The notes beneath the pieces are model-generated. The model did no database searches. It was not told the DNA's origin and worked only from the letters and a program-made list of their open reading frames with translations. From CAJXZP01 sp041563475 (lineage in GTDB: Bacteria; Bacteroidota; Bacteroidia; Flavobacteriales_G; Salibacteraceae), in contig JBFFMY010000002.1 of the NCBI GenBank assembly GCA_041563475.1, positions 54,157-118,156 on the forward strand: DNA of 64,000 nt, read 5' to 3'. Within the stretch, counting starts at the first letter, position 1. Every line of letters starts with the position of its first letter. Both the position numbers and the translations under genes were made by a program. This document shows, piece after piece, positions 17,286 to 26,008 of the stretch.

Positions 17286-17313
17286 CAAAATTAATTTATT
17301 TCCATCCGACCAA
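17286..17313 (-). promoter_or_regulatory. Promoter of tpx
   Basis: On the minus strand TTG lies at 17313-17311, then a 17-base spacer, then TAATTTTG at 17293-17286. Both boxes match the Bacteroidota consensus, and the start codon is 28 bases downstream. Confidence 0.55.
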
Positions 17314-17370
17314 TAATGATTTTAATTACAATTTTTTCTCCTTTTGTTTTTAACAAAACGTTTGTAAGAC

Positions 17371-17400
17371 TTGGTTTTGTTCGGAATTAAGTTACTTTTA
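17371..17400 (+). promoter_or_regulatory. Promoter of the NfeD gene (possibly leaderless transcript)
   Basis: TTG at 17371-17373, a 19-base spacer, then TACTTTTA at 17393-17400, which deviates from TAnnTTTG only at the last base. The ATG is at 17406, so transcription may begin at the start codon. Confidence 0.4.
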
Positions 17401-17405
17401 GCCTT

Positions 17406-18752
17406 ATGAAATTAAAGATATTGTTTCCTCTTTTCATTTTCCTCATTACTGGACTTAATCCAATTATTGCTAATATCCCCGATTCAAATATTGTTTACGT
17501 ATTTGAAATTAAGGATGAGATTTCCAATCCAGTTTGGCATAACTTCCAAAATGCTTTAGAAGAAACTAAACGCCTAAAAGCAAGTCACTTAATTATTGAC
17601 ATGAATACCTACGGGGGACTTGTTTTAATTGCAGATTCTATTCGAACGGCTATTCTTCGATCAGAAATCCCTGTTTATATTCTTATTAATAATAATGCCG
17701 CTTCCGCAGGAGCCCTAATTTCTATCGCCTGCGATAAGATATATATGATGCCAGGTTCAACAATTGGTGCGGCCACGGTTGTCACTGAGAACGGGGAACC
17801 TGCAATTGACAAGTATCAATCGTACATGCGAAGTAAAATGCGATCAACTGCGGAAGAAACAGGAAGAAACCCGGAAATTGCTGAAGCTATGGTTGACCAA
17901 GATATCGCCCTAGAAGGAATTACCGAGGAAGGTAAATTATTAACCTTTACGGTTTCTGAAGCCTTAGCCAATGGGTTCTGCGATAAGGAAGTAAAGAATC
18001 TTCAAGAATTATTAAATGACAATAATCTTGGTTCTGCAAAAATTGAACATTATGTGCCTTCAACCATTGACAAAATCATTAGTATTTTAATCAACCCTGC
18101 TGTTTCGGGAATATTAATAATGATTATGCTTGGAGGAATCTATTTCGAATTGCAGTCACCTGGAATTGGATTTCCAATTGCTGCTGCCGCAATTGCCGCT
18201 ACTCTATTCTTTGCGCCTTTATATATTGAAGGAATGGCTGAAAATTGGGAAATAATTCTATTCGTTGTGGGCATAATTGCCATCGCATTGGAAGTCTTTG
18301 TAATTCCAGGTACTGGAATTACTGGTGTTTTAGGGGTTGCGTTAGTCATTACAGGTTTGACATTAAGCATGGTTAAGAATGTGAATTTTGATTTCACTAT
18401 GGTATCAATAGATAGATTGTTATTATCTTTTACTGTGGTTCTCCTCTCCATTTTCTTTATGGCTATTTTAACCTTAATAATGTTACCGAAAATTCTATCT
18501 ACCGGTAGAATGAAAGAACTTATTTTAACTTCGACACAAGAAGTGAATTCTGGCTATATCGGGATTGATAACTCCATAAAAAAAATTATTGGTAGTTACG
18601 GAACTGCTTTAAGTGATTTACGCCCAGCCGGAAAGGTTTTGATAGATAATGAGCATTATGACGCAACTTCTATAGAATCATTTATAAGTAAAAATGAAAA
18701 AATTGAAGTGGTTGGGTCAGAGGGGCCTCAATTATTAGTACGTAAAATTTAA
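17406..18752 (+). CDS. NfeD-family membrane-bound serine protease (ClpP class)
   Basis: 448 residues. After a signal peptide, the ClpP-like domain has catalytic Ser100 in NNNAASAGALISIACD, preceded by IIDMNTYGG and followed by STIGAATVV and Lys144 (MRSKMRS) at the spacing seen in the stomatin-cleaving protease PH1510. Five or more hydrophobic segments cover about 225-365, and a C-terminal NfeDC OB-like domain ends in RPAGKVLIDNEHYDATS and KIEVVGSEG. The family cleaves or regulates stomatin-like proteins, although no stomatin gene is adjacent. A small membrane protein and a lytic transglycosylase follow with minimal gaps, suggesting one operon on envelope upkeep. Confidence 0.9.
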   Translation: MKLKILFPLFIFLITGLNPIIANIPDSNIVYVFEIKDEISNPVWHNFQNALEETKRLKASHLIIDMNTYGGLVLIADSIRTAILRSEIPVYILINNNAASAGALISIACDKIYMMPGSTIGAATVVTENGEPAIDKYQSYMRSKMRSTAEETGRNPEIAEAMVDQDIALEGITEEGKLLTFTVSEALANGFCDKEVKNLQELLNDNNLGSAKIEHYVPSTIDKIISILINPAVSGILIMIMLGGIYFELQSPGIGFPIAAAAIAATLFFAPLYIEGMAENWEIILFVVGIIAIALEVFVIPGTGITGVLGVALVITGLTLSMVKNVNFDFTMVSIDRLLLSFTVVLLSIFFMAILTLIMLPKILSTGRMKELILTSTQEVNSGYIGIDNSIKKIIGSYGTALSDLRPAGKVLIDNEHYDATSIESFISKNEKIEVVGSEGPQLLVRKI

Positions 18753-18758
18753 CACACT

Positions 18759-18950
18759 ATGGCATTTTCTCAAGGACAAATGTATTTCGCATTATTTTTT
18801 TTAATCGTGTTTATTGTGGGTGTAACCTTCGCCTATCGAAGTGATTTAAAACGTTTATCATCCAGTAAAAAAGATGCGCGAAACGTTTTGATTTTTATCA
18901 TAATCGTCATGGCTAGTTTTTTTGGTATCATTAAGTTTTTAAGTGCATGA
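18759..18950 (+). CDS. Small membrane protein, function unknown
   Basis: 63 residues with two hydrophobic segments (about 7-25 and 42-60) around a basic loop (SDLKRLSSSKKDARNV). It sits 6 bases after the NfeD stop and its stop overlaps the start of the MltF-like gene (ATGA), so it is translated within that operon. I recognise no family; the topology and tight coupling are the reasons for calling it real. Confidence 0.62.
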   Translation: MAFSQGQMYFALFFLIVFIVGVTFAYRSDLKRLSSSKKDARNVLIFIIIVMASFFGIIKFLSA

Positions 18951-20401
18951 GATTCACTTTTAGATTTTTATTCGTAATTCTAGGGCTACTGGTAATTTCT
19001 TCGTGTGGAGATTTACTTACGTCAAAAAGTAACGATGAATTATCTAAATCTGGAAATTCAACACCAGGAATTCATATTCAGGAAATACTCAAAAGAGGCA
19101 AGTTAGTTGCTATTACTAGTAACGATCCAACGAGTTATTTCATTTATCGTGGTAAACCCATGGGGTATGAATACGAATTACTCTCAGATTTCGCCAAATA
19201 CCTGGGGGTTCAGCTTGAAGTCAAAATTATTTCATCCATTCCCGAAGCCATTGATTCTTTAAAATCCCACAAGGCAGATATACTTGCCTCGGGACTTACC
19301 ATTTTAGGAAAACGGAAAACAGAACTAGATTTTTCATCTGCATTGATAAAAACCCATCAAATTTTAATTCAAAGAATACCAGATGATCTATTAAATTCCA
19401 GCGAAGCAACACTTGATAAAAACTTACTCCGCGATGTCACCGAATTAAGCGGTAAAACTATTTATGTAGAAAATGGATCTTCGTATTACACTAGATTAAT
19501 AAACCTCGAAGAAGAAATTGGAGGAGATATTGATATTGTTACCTACTCTGGCAATATCGATATTGATAGTGTAATGTCTTTGGTAAGTTCGGGTAAAATT
19601 GATTATGCCATTTCTGAAGAATATACAGCCAGTTTTTTCCTAAAATACTACGACAACATAGATATTGAAACACCCATAAGTTTGAATCAAAATATAGGTT
19701 GGGCGATTCCGAAAAATTCTGTAACCTTAATGGACACTATTAATTACTGGATTCAAAAAAATCAAAATTCAACGAGATGGGCGGTGATTTACAGCAAATA
19801 TTTCAAACACAATAACAAAATGAACCAACGCATTAATAGTGCGTATACCCTAAGAAACGGGGTGATTTCACCTTATGATAACATCATAAAGACAAATGCT
19901 AAAATAATTGGATGGAATTGGAAACTATTGGCCGCCCAAATTAAAGTGGAATCTGGCTTCAATAATTCCGTTGAATCCTGGGCTGGAGCGAAAGGTTTAA
20001 TGCAAATAATGCCCAGTACCTTGGAAGGTCTGAATGGAGATACAAGCATAATCAATAGTCCATCTCATAATATTGCTCTTGGGGCTAAATATGATAAGAT
20101 TCTATTTGATTATTGGATTTCTGTTGTTCCAGATACTATTCAAGCCATTAAATTCTCATTAGCCTCCTATAACATAGGTAAAGGACATATTTATGATGCC
20201 CAACGACTAGCAGAAAAGTATGATTTAAGCCCAATTATTTGGGATAACCACGTGGCGTTAATGGTTAAAAAATTATCTAAACCAGATTATTACAGAGATC
20301 CTGTTGTTAGAAATGGCTATTGTAGAGGAACAGAGGCCTATAATTATGTTTTCAAAGTATTTGATCTTTATACGCATTACAACAATTTTGAAACACCCTA
20401 A
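18947..20401 (+). CDS. MltF-like membrane-bound lytic murein transglycosylase (lipoprotein)
   Basis: 484 residues. A lipoprotein signal ends at VISSC (Cys20). Residues about 45-285 are a periplasmic solute-binding (SBP3-like) domain: GYEYELLSDFAKYLGVQLEV, ILASGLTILGKRKTELDFS. The C-terminal SLT domain carries the catalytic Glu (IKVESGFN, about residue 335), then AGAKGLMQIMPSTL and SLASYNIGKGHI. MltF cleaves peptidoglycan between MurNAc and GlcNAc and is allosterically controlled by its N-terminal domain. The start overlaps the preceding small membrane gene by 4 bases. The four-gene run from NfeD to 20.9 kb may share a promoter. Confidence 0.9.
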   Translation: MRFTFRFLFVILGLLVISSCGDLLTSKSNDELSKSGNSTPGIHIQEILKRGKLVAITSNDPTSYFIYRGKPMGYEYELLSDFAKYLGVQLEVKIISSIPEAIDSLKSHKADILASGLTILGKRKTELDFSSALIKTHQILIQRIPDDLLNSSEATLDKNLLRDVTELSGKTIYVENGSSYYTRLINLEEEIGGDIDIVTYSGNIDIDSVMSLVSSGKIDYAISEEYTASFFLKYYDNIDIETPISLNQNIGWAIPKNSVTLMDTINYWIQKNQNSTRWAVIYSKYFKHNNKMNQRINSAYTLRNGVISPYDNIIKTNAKIIGWNWKLLAAQIKVESGFNNSVESWAGAKGLMQIMPSTLEGLNGDTSIINSPSHNIALGAKYDKILFDYWISVVPDTIQAIKFSLASYNIGKGHIYDAQRLAEKYDLSPIIWDNHVALMVKKLSKPDYYRDPVVRNGYCRGTEAYNYVFKVFDLYTHYNNFETP

Positions 20402-20428
20402 ATAATTCGAAAACCAAAGCATTAATAA

Positions 20429-20935
20429 ATGTCAGATAAGCTTCGTCCAAGATTTAGATATTATGTACCATCCTCGCAGGTAATGGTTCAAAACCAATTC
20501 AAAAAGGCATTTAAAATACCTGAAAATAATTTTACTGGATCAGCTTTAGAGTACCATATTTCAGTGGATTATTCGGAAAAGGTAAGGCATTTTTGGACTC
20601 CCCAAATGGATTTAAATCTTGAAAAGTATGAAGATGGAACTTTAATCCGCGGCCTTATAGGACCACGAGCAAATGTATGGACCGTTTTTATGTTCTTTTA
20701 TGCGGTAGCAGGTGTTGCTGGGTTAGCAGGAATAATTATAGGAACAGGGCAATGGAGCATGGGAGAAGATCCTGTAGCTTTTTGGTTACTCCCATTTAGT
20801 TCTATCATTTTTTTAGCTGTGTATCTAATTGGTAGAACAGGAAAGAAAATTGCATTTTCTGAAAGTGTTGGTCTGCATGATTTTTTAATCGAAAATTTAG
20901 ATAACCCAATTGAACTAGAATTAACCCAATTATAG
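20429..20935 (+). CDS. Two-span membrane protein of unknown function
   Basis: 168 residues. The N-terminal half is soluble (YHISVDYSEKVRHFWTPQMDLNLE), then two hydrophobic segments lie at about 88-110 (VWTVFMFFYAVAGVAGLAGI) and 122-142, with a basic, mixed C-terminus. I recognise no domain. It follows the MltF-like gene by 27 bases on the same strand and probably belongs to the same unit. Nothing suggests horizontal transfer. Confidence 0.55.
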   Translation: MSDKLRPRFRYYVPSSQVMVQNQFKKAFKIPENNFTGSALEYHISVDYSEKVRHFWTPQMDLNLEKYEDGTLIRGLIGPRANVWTVFMFFYAVAGVAGLAGIIIGTGQWSMGEDPVAFWLLPFSSIIFLAVYLIGRTGKKIAFSESVGLHDFLIENLDNPIELELTQL

Positions 20936-21184
20936 TTCTTTTCCCTGTCAATTTAAGTGCTAAAGATTTGATTTAATAGTGCAAGTATCTGCCAATTCTT
21001 CATTTTCACAATTAATAAATTATGCCAAAAAAACGTTAGAAACACCTCTTTAATTGGCCTTTAACTACCTTGTTTTGAAGGCGATTTGGTGGGCGATTTT
21101 AGTTTAATGTATTCATATATTAAAACTTACTTAATAGTTATATCATTTGACCAAATGCTTAAAGTCGTAACTACAAACCCACTT

Positions 21185-21192
21185 TATCTTTG
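21185..21192 (+). promoter_or_regulatory. -7 promoter box of the candidate RNA before cca
   Basis: TATCTTTG matches TAnnTTTG exactly. No good -33 TTG is seen 17-21 bases upstream. Transcription would begin near 21198. Confidence 0.45.
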
Positions 21193-21197
21193 TAGCG

Positions 21198-21309
21198 CAA
21201 TTACCAGATAGAATTAATCAAATTTTACGTTTAGGGGTTTGATAGATTAATTTTTCAATGGTTTAGTTTGTTAGGTTCAAAAGAGGAGTTGGTTACTCCT
21301 CTTTTTTTG
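21198..21309 (+). ncRNA. Candidate small RNA or attenuated leader of cca
   Basis: A transcript from about 21198 to 21309 would be about 112 bases. It has an internal pairing of AATTAATC (21212-21219) with GATTAATT (21245-21252), extendable to 10 bp with a G-U pair. A competing pairing of ATCAAA (21217-21222) with TTTGAT (21238-21243) would disrupt it. It ends with a strong intrinsic terminator. No known RNA family is recognised, and no ORF longer than a few codons is seen. It is either a free-standing small RNA or an attenuator for the CCA-adding enzyme gene. The start is inferred only from the -7 box. Confidence 0.45.
21281..21309 (+). terminator. Intrinsic terminator of the candidate RNA before cca
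   Basis: AAGAGGAGT (21281-21289) pairs perfectly with ACTCCTCTT (21295-21303) over a TGGTT loop, followed by a T-tract to 21308. It lies 33 bases before the cca start, where no preceding gene needs a terminator except one ending at 20935. Confidence 0.88.
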
Positions 21310-21342
21310 TTTATATGTAATATTGCACCAGATTTTTTCTGA

Positions 21343-22821
21343 ATGAGCAAAACGAAGCCATACTTCAATATTCAACTAGATACATTAACGAAAATTCAAA
21401 GTTTCAATTTTGAAAACTTTGTGCACTCTTACCCGATTTTTGAACCCGTTATCAAAGCAGGTAATAATGTGAAATTTGACGCCTACGTGATTGGGGGTTG
21501 GGTGCGTGATTTACTACTCCATAGAACCTCAAAAGATGTTGATATTGTAACCCCTCAAAATGGCATTGAATTAGCCAAAGAAACCGCAAAAGTACTCGGT
21601 AAAGGAAAGGTTCATATTTTTAAAAACTACGGAACCGCAATGATCCGAACACCACAAATTGAATATGAGTTTGTGGGCGCTAGAAAAGAAAGTTATACAG
21701 AAAAATCGAGAAACCCAGAAGTCGAGTCAGGAACGTTATTAGACGATCAAAAAAGAAGAGATTTCACTATTAACACCTTATCCATTGGTTTAACTGGAAA
21801 AGAGGCCGGGAAGGTAATTGACCCCTTCAATGGCATTGAGGATCTAACAAACGGCATCATCCGTACTCCACTCGACCCTATTCAAACTTTTTCTGATGAC
21901 CCATTACGGATGCTAAGAGCTATTAGATTTGCTTCTCAATTAGGTTTCCACATCCATGAAACTTCTCTAGAGGCTATTGCGTCACAAAAAGAAAGAATTC
22001 ACATTATTTCCAAAGAAAGAATAAATGTGGAACTGGAGAAAATCATGCTTTCTCCAAAACCGTCTATTGGATTTATTTTATTAGATAAAACGGGCCTTCT
22101 TGATTTAATTATCCCAGAACTGGTGGCGCTAAAGGGAGTAACCGAAGAAGATGGCCAATCCCATAAAGAAAACTTTTATCACACGCTTGAAGTAGTAGAT
22201 AATATATCGAAAAACACCAACAATGTTTGGTTGCGCTATGCGGCCCTTTTTCATGATATTGGAAAAGCGCCAACTAAAAAGTTTGACAAAAAAATCGGTT
22301 TTACCTTTCACGGGCATGAAGCTTTAGGCTCAAAAATGATTGGTAAAATTTTTAAACGACTGAAACTACCTTTAGACGATAAATTGAAATACGTAAAAAA
22401 ACTAGTGTTTCTAAGTTCTCGACCAATCGCTCTTGTAGATGATAATGTTTCGGATTCAGGTGTTCGTAGATTACTTAATGATGCTGGAAACGACATTAAC
22501 GACTTAATGACACTTTGCGATGCCGATATAACGTCAAAAAACCCGTATAGGGTTAAGCAATATCGTCAAAATTTCATCCACGTTCGACACAAATTAAAAG
22601 AGGTGGAAGAACGGGATCAAATTGCCAATTTTCAACCTCCAATTACTGGAGAAGAAATCATGAAAGCCTTTGATATTCAACCTTCAAAAGAAATAGGAAT
22701 AATAAAAAGTCAAATTAAAGAAGCCATACTTCACGGTACTATTAGAAATGATAAAACTGAAGCACATCAATTAATGCTAAAAATTGGTGGGGAATTAGGG
22801 TTAAAATTAACCACTAGCTGA
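21343..22821 (+). CDS. cca: CCA tRNA nucleotidyltransferase / poly(A) polymerase family with HD domain
   Basis: 492 residues. The class II nucleotidyltransferase motif is GGWVRDLLLHRTSKDVDIV (51-69), with Asp65 and Asp67 as metal ligands. ARKESYTEKSRNPEVESG, RRDFTIN and the ATP-selecting region DDPLRMLRAIRFASQLGF follow. A metal-dependent HD phosphohydrolase domain is at about 270-400 (HKENFYHTLEVVD, LFHDIGKAPT), typical of the longer bacterial CCA enzymes. It adds CCA to tRNA 3' ends, needed here because tRNA-His in this window encodes no CCA. It may head a unit with the next two genes (gaps of 28 and 3 bases). Confidence 0.93.
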   Translation: MSKTKPYFNIQLDTLTKIQSFNFENFVHSYPIFEPVIKAGNNVKFDAYVIGGWVRDLLLHRTSKDVDIVTPQNGIELAKETAKVLGKGKVHIFKNYGTAMIRTPQIEYEFVGARKESYTEKSRNPEVESGTLLDDQKRRDFTINTLSIGLTGKEAGKVIDPFNGIEDLTNGIIRTPLDPIQTFSDDPLRMLRAIRFASQLGFHIHETSLEAIASQKERIHIISKERINVELEKIMLSPKPSIGFILLDKTGLLDLIIPELVALKGVTEEDGQSHKENFYHTLEVVDNISKNTNNVWLRYAALFHDIGKAPTKKFDKKIGFTFHGHEALGSKMIGKIFKRLKLPLDDKLKYVKKLVFLSSRPIALVDDNVSDSGVRRLLNDAGNDINDLMTLCDADITSKNPYRVKQYRQNFIHVRHKLKEVEERDQIANFQPPITGEEIMKAFDIQPSKEIGIIKSQIKEAILHGTIRNDKTEAHQLMLKIGGELGLKLTTS

Positions 22822-22849
22822 ATACATTTGCAGGGAAATTAGGTTTACA

Positions 22850-23392
22850 ATGAAAACAACATTACGATTACGCATTTTAGTTGATACAGAAGGAGATGAA
22901 AATGTATTTAGAGACATTGAATTTCCTGCACATTCAACCTTTGAGGATTTACATCTAGCTATTCAAGATTTATTTTCTTTTGATAATTCTCAAATGGCCT
23001 CATTCTATGAATCTGACGATGATTGGGAACGTGGTGATGAAATAATGTTAATGGACATGAGCACAGATGATAATAACGATGTTCGTTTAATGAGTCAAAC
23101 TGTGATTTCTTCTCTATTGTCAAAGCCGAAGCAAAAAATGCTCTACGTTTTTGACTTTTTAGTTATGTGGACGTTTTTTATTGAAGTGGTTTCCGTTGGC
23201 ACGTATGTAAAAGAAGCTACCTATCCCCTTATATTATTATCCGTTGGCGAATCTCCTGACCAGTATTCAAAATCTGCGGAAGATTTGTTTGGAGCTATGA
23301 AATCCGAAATGCTACCTGGTTTGGATGACGATGATGACGATTATGATGATTCGGATGAATTCGATTTAGGAAATAATTACCCCTCATACTAG
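22850..23392 (+). CDS. Plasmid pRiA4b ORF-3-like family protein
   Basis: 180 residues. The beginning LRLRILVDTEGDENVFRDIE, then FEDLHLAIQDLFSFDN, and the middle KQKMLYVFDF...FFIEVVSVG match the pRiA4b ORF-3 (IS1096 TnpR passenger) fold. The C-terminus is a strongly acidic low-complexity tail (about 155-175, mostly Asp). No function is established for the family. The gene lies 28 bases after cca and 3 bases before miaA, on the same strand, so it is likely cotranscribed with two tRNA-maturation enzymes. It is not part of a transposon here: no transposase or inverted repeats flank it. Confidence 0.82.
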   Translation: MKTTLRLRILVDTEGDENVFRDIEFPAHSTFEDLHLAIQDLFSFDNSQMASFYESDDDWERGDEIMLMDMSTDDNNDVRLMSQTVISSLLSKPKQKMLYVFDFLVMWTFFIEVVSVGTYVKEATYPLILLSVGESPDQYSKSAEDLFGAMKSEMLPGLDDDDDDYDDSDEFDLGNNYPSY

Positions 23393-23395
23393 ATT

Positions 23396-24286
23396 TTGAA
23401 AAGGCTCATTGTTATAACAGGGGCAACCGCATCTGGCAAAACTTCGGTTAGCGTAAATCTTGCCAAAAAACTGAAAACCGAGATTATTTCGTGTGATTCC
23501 AGACAATTCTATCAAGAAATGTCTATTGGAACCGCCAAACCAACTGAAGAGGAAATGCAGGGTATCACCCACCATTTTGTTGGTTCTCATTCTATTTCAG
23601 ACGAAATCAATGCGGGAAAATTTGAACAATTAGTTCTACCGTTGTTGAATACACTTTTTGAAAAATATAATGATGTAATTTTAACTGGTGGCTCTGGTTT
23701 ATTTATTGATGCCGTTGTCAATGGCTTCGATGAAATGCCCAAAATATCTGCAGAAACTAGAGAAGCGCTCAATGAAAAGTTAGAAAATGAAGGTATGGAG
23801 TCTTTATTTTTACAACTTCAAAAATTAGACCCTGAGTATTCTAAGTCTGTCGATTCAAGTAACCCCAAAAGAATTATTCGCGCCTTAGAAGTTTGTTTAA
23901 GTTCAAATAAAACCTACTCCGAATTACGCACAGGGCAAAAAGTCAAACGGCCATTTAATGTGCTGAAAATAGTTTTAGACTGGCCCAGAGAAGAACTTTA
24001 CGGCAGAATTAATAAACGTGTCGATTTGATGGTCCTAAACGGATTAGAAAATGAAGTTAAAGGTTTGATCCCATACAAGAATATAAACGCATTGCAAACA
24101 GTTGGGTATAAAGAATTTTTTGAATTCTTTGAAGGAAAAATATCCCGAACCAGAGCTATTGAATTAATCAAACAAAACTCTAGACGTTACGCTAAACGCC
24201 AGCTAACTTGGTTCAGGCGAACAAATGATTACCATTGGGTAAACGCGAATGATTTCGATTCAGTTATGGCACTTGTAAACTCATAA
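23396..24286 (+). CDS. miaA: tRNA dimethylallyltransferase MiaA
   Basis: 296 residues. P-loop GATASGKT (9-16), then ISCDSRQFYQEMSIGTAKP (the DSRQFY substrate motif), HHFVGSHSI, LTGGSGLFIDAV and the C-terminal QTVGYKEFFEFFEG and RRYAKRQLTWFRR. It transfers a dimethylallyl group to N6 of A37 in tRNAs reading UNN codons. The start is TTG at 23396; no ATG is close, and the P-loop position is standard. The 3' end overlaps the convergent ade gene by 23 bases. Together with MiaE (11.1 kb) it indicates the io6A/ms2io6A pathway. Confidence 0.96.
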   Translation: MKRLIVITGATASGKTSVSVNLAKKLKTEIISCDSRQFYQEMSIGTAKPTEEEMQGITHHFVGSHSISDEINAGKFEQLVLPLLNTLFEKYNDVILTGGSGLFIDAVVNGFDEMPKISAETREALNEKLENEGMESLFLQLQKLDPEYSKSVDSSNPKRIIRALEVCLSSNKTYSELRTGQKVKRPFNVLKIVLDWPREELYGRINKRVDLMVLNGLENEVKGLIPYKNINALQTVGYKEFFEFFEGKISRTRAIELIKQNSRRYAKRQLTWFRRTNDYHWVNANDFDSVMALVNS

Positions 24287-25898
24287 ACTCAAACTTCTCT
24301 CCATCAAACAACCCCTTATCACTCAATTTTATGGATGGAATAACCAATAGTGCCATAAACGATAACGACATAAAAGGAGCCCGCAATTCACTTCCAAAAC
24401 TCCTAGTCAATGCCGATATTTTTGAATACTCCTCTGCAACTTTTTCTGCGGGTTGATCAGACATTATTCCTGCTACTGGAAGGGGCAATACCATTTCCTT
24501 ATCTTCACCCACCGCAGATAATCCCCCTTTTTCCGTAATTACTAGATTAATTGCATTAACGATGTCTTCATCTTCTACTCCAACCGCAATTATATTATGC
24601 GAGTCATGCGCCACAGATGAAGCGATAGCTCCCGTTTTAAATTTAAAATTCCTAATAAATGCAACTGCTGGTTTCGCTTGATTGTATCGATTTACAACTA
24701 CTAATTTCAAAATATCATCATCAACGTTAGACACTAAGGTTCCATCTTTTATTCTAGCAGCACCCTGCGTTTTTTGGGTTACTAATTCTCCATCTTGAAC
24801 CTCTATTACATTCACCACATCCGTGTTTGTATTAACCGTGATATCCTCCACTTTAATCTTTGAGATCTCAAATTTATTTACCACCCTTATAGGTTTTGAT
24901 TCAATAAACGAAATTCCGTTCTCTGCGACCTTCTTTCCTTGGATCCAAGTGGCTCTCGGGGTAAAATATTTTAAATCATTCACCTCAATAAAATCTGCAT
25001 AATCACCTACACGTAATTGACCTACCTCTAATTTATAATGTGCAATTGGGTTTAAACAAGCCACCTGCAAGACCTTGAAAATATCCTGACCGTGTGCAAC
25101 TGCCTTGGCTACCAATTTATTGATATGCCCATTTTTTAAATCATCTGGATGTTTATCATCTGAGCAAAACATCATTAAGCGGTAATTTTCGTTGATCAAA
25201 GTATGCAATGCATCAAAATTTCGAGCAGCACTACCCTCTCGAATTTGAACATGCATTCCAAATTTCATTTTATCCAATGCTTCCTGTGCGGTGAAACACT
25301 CATGATCAGTTGAAATTCCTGCAGCAATATATTTTCTCGCTAAATCCCCTTTTAAACCAGGCGCATGACCATCTACAGGTTTATTATATTTCTGCGCTAA
25401 TTTAATCTTAGCAAAAACGTCTTCATCATTATTGAGTACTCCTGGCCAATTCATCATTTCCGATAAATATTTGACCTCCTTTAATTGCAACAATTCATCC
25501 ACATCATTTATTGATAAGGTGGCTCCCGCGGTTTCAAAGGGAGTAGCAGGCACACAAGGGGATGCTCCGAAATAGAAATGAAAAGGTACCTGTTTCCCAT
25601 TTTCAATCATGTATTTCACTCCATCGATTCCTAAAACGTTTGCAATTTCATGCGGATCAGAAACTGTAGCTATCGTACCGTGAACTACTGCCATTCTTGC
25701 AAACTCAGATGGAACTAACATAGAAGATTCGATATGAATATGGGCATCAATGAAACCAGGCAACAAATAGGAATTCAACTCCTCATTTAAACGGGATATT
25801 TTGAAAATACGCTTTCCTGATACCGTAATAGCAGCAGGATAAATTTCCTGATTGACAATATCTACAATATTTGATTTAATTATTTTTTCGAACTTCAT
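24264..25898 (-). CDS. ade: Adenine deaminase
   Basis: 544 residues, amidohydrolase superfamily. Metal site I is LPGFIDAHIHIESSML (about 46-61). VSDPHEIANVLG, DGHAPGLKG, TDHECFTAQEAL and FCSDDKHPDDL follow. The C-terminal beta domain includes SVAHDSHNIIAVG. These match the Ade-type adenine deaminase rather than adenosine deaminase. It converts adenine to hypoxanthine in purine salvage. The gene is on its own: the upstream TPR gene has a terminator at 25956-25989, and the downstream miaA is convergent with an overlap. Confidence 0.92.
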   Translation of the reverse strand: MKFEKIIKSNIVDIVNQEIYPAAITVSGKRIFKISRLNEELNSYLLPGFIDAHIHIESSMLVPSEFARMAVVHGTIATVSDPHEIANVLGIDGVKYMIENGKQVPFHFYFGASPCVPATPFETAGATLSINDVDELLQLKEVKYLSEMMNWPGVLNNDEDVFAKIKLAQKYNKPVDGHAPGLKGDLARKYIAAGISTDHECFTAQEALDKMKFGMHVQIREGSAARNFDALHTLINENYRLMMFCSDDKHPDDLKNGHINKLVAKAVAHGQDIFKVLQVACLNPIAHYKLEVGQLRVGDYADFIEVNDLKYFTPRATWIQGKKVAENGISFIESKPIRVVNKFEISKIKVEDITVNTNTDVVNVIEVQDGELVTQKTQGAARIKDGTLVSNVDDDILKLVVVNRYNQAKPAVAFIRNFKFKTGAIASSVAHDSHNIIAVGVEDEDIVNAINLVITEKGGLSAVGEDKEMVLPLPVAGIMSDQPAEKVAEEYSKISALTRSFGSELRAPFMSLSFMALLVIPSIKLSDKGLFDGEKFEFMSLQVP

Positions 25899-25955
25899 GT
25901 GAAAATATTTCCTCCTACAAATTTAAGTGGAATCAGAGTTAAAAAAATTTTGTTA

Positions 25956-25989
25956 CAAAAAAACCCCTTCCTTTTCAAGAAGAGGTTTT
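25956..25989 (-). terminator. Intrinsic terminator of the TPR protein gene
   Basis: On the minus strand an 11-bp stem with one G-U pair (25979-25989 with 25960-25970) encloses an 8-base loop and is followed by a run of T residues. It separates the TPR gene from ade. A 15-base A-tract (25991-26005) precedes it on the plus strand. Confidence 0.85.
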
Positions 25990-26008
25990 CAAAAAAAAAA
26001 AAAAATAA

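Larger units (their letters stand above)
20936..21342. other. 407-base intergenic region with a putative RNA unit
   Basis: No ORF of note. The first 240 bases are AT-rich, and the repeated GGCGATTT at about 21081 and 21093 is the only pattern I see in them. From 21185 there is a -7 box, a paired region and a strong terminator; this unit is described separately. The CCA-adding enzyme gene starts 33 bases after the terminator run. Confidence 0.5.

Noticed and set aside
22850..23392. Possible insertion sequence, because the pRiA4b ORF-3 family is linked to IS1096
   Set aside because: No transposase, terminal inverted repeats or target duplication; it sits in a compact operon.
25991..26005. 15-base A-tract as a phase-variable site
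   Set aside because: It lies between the TPR gene stop and its terminator, not in a coding region or promoter, so length changes would not switch a gene.
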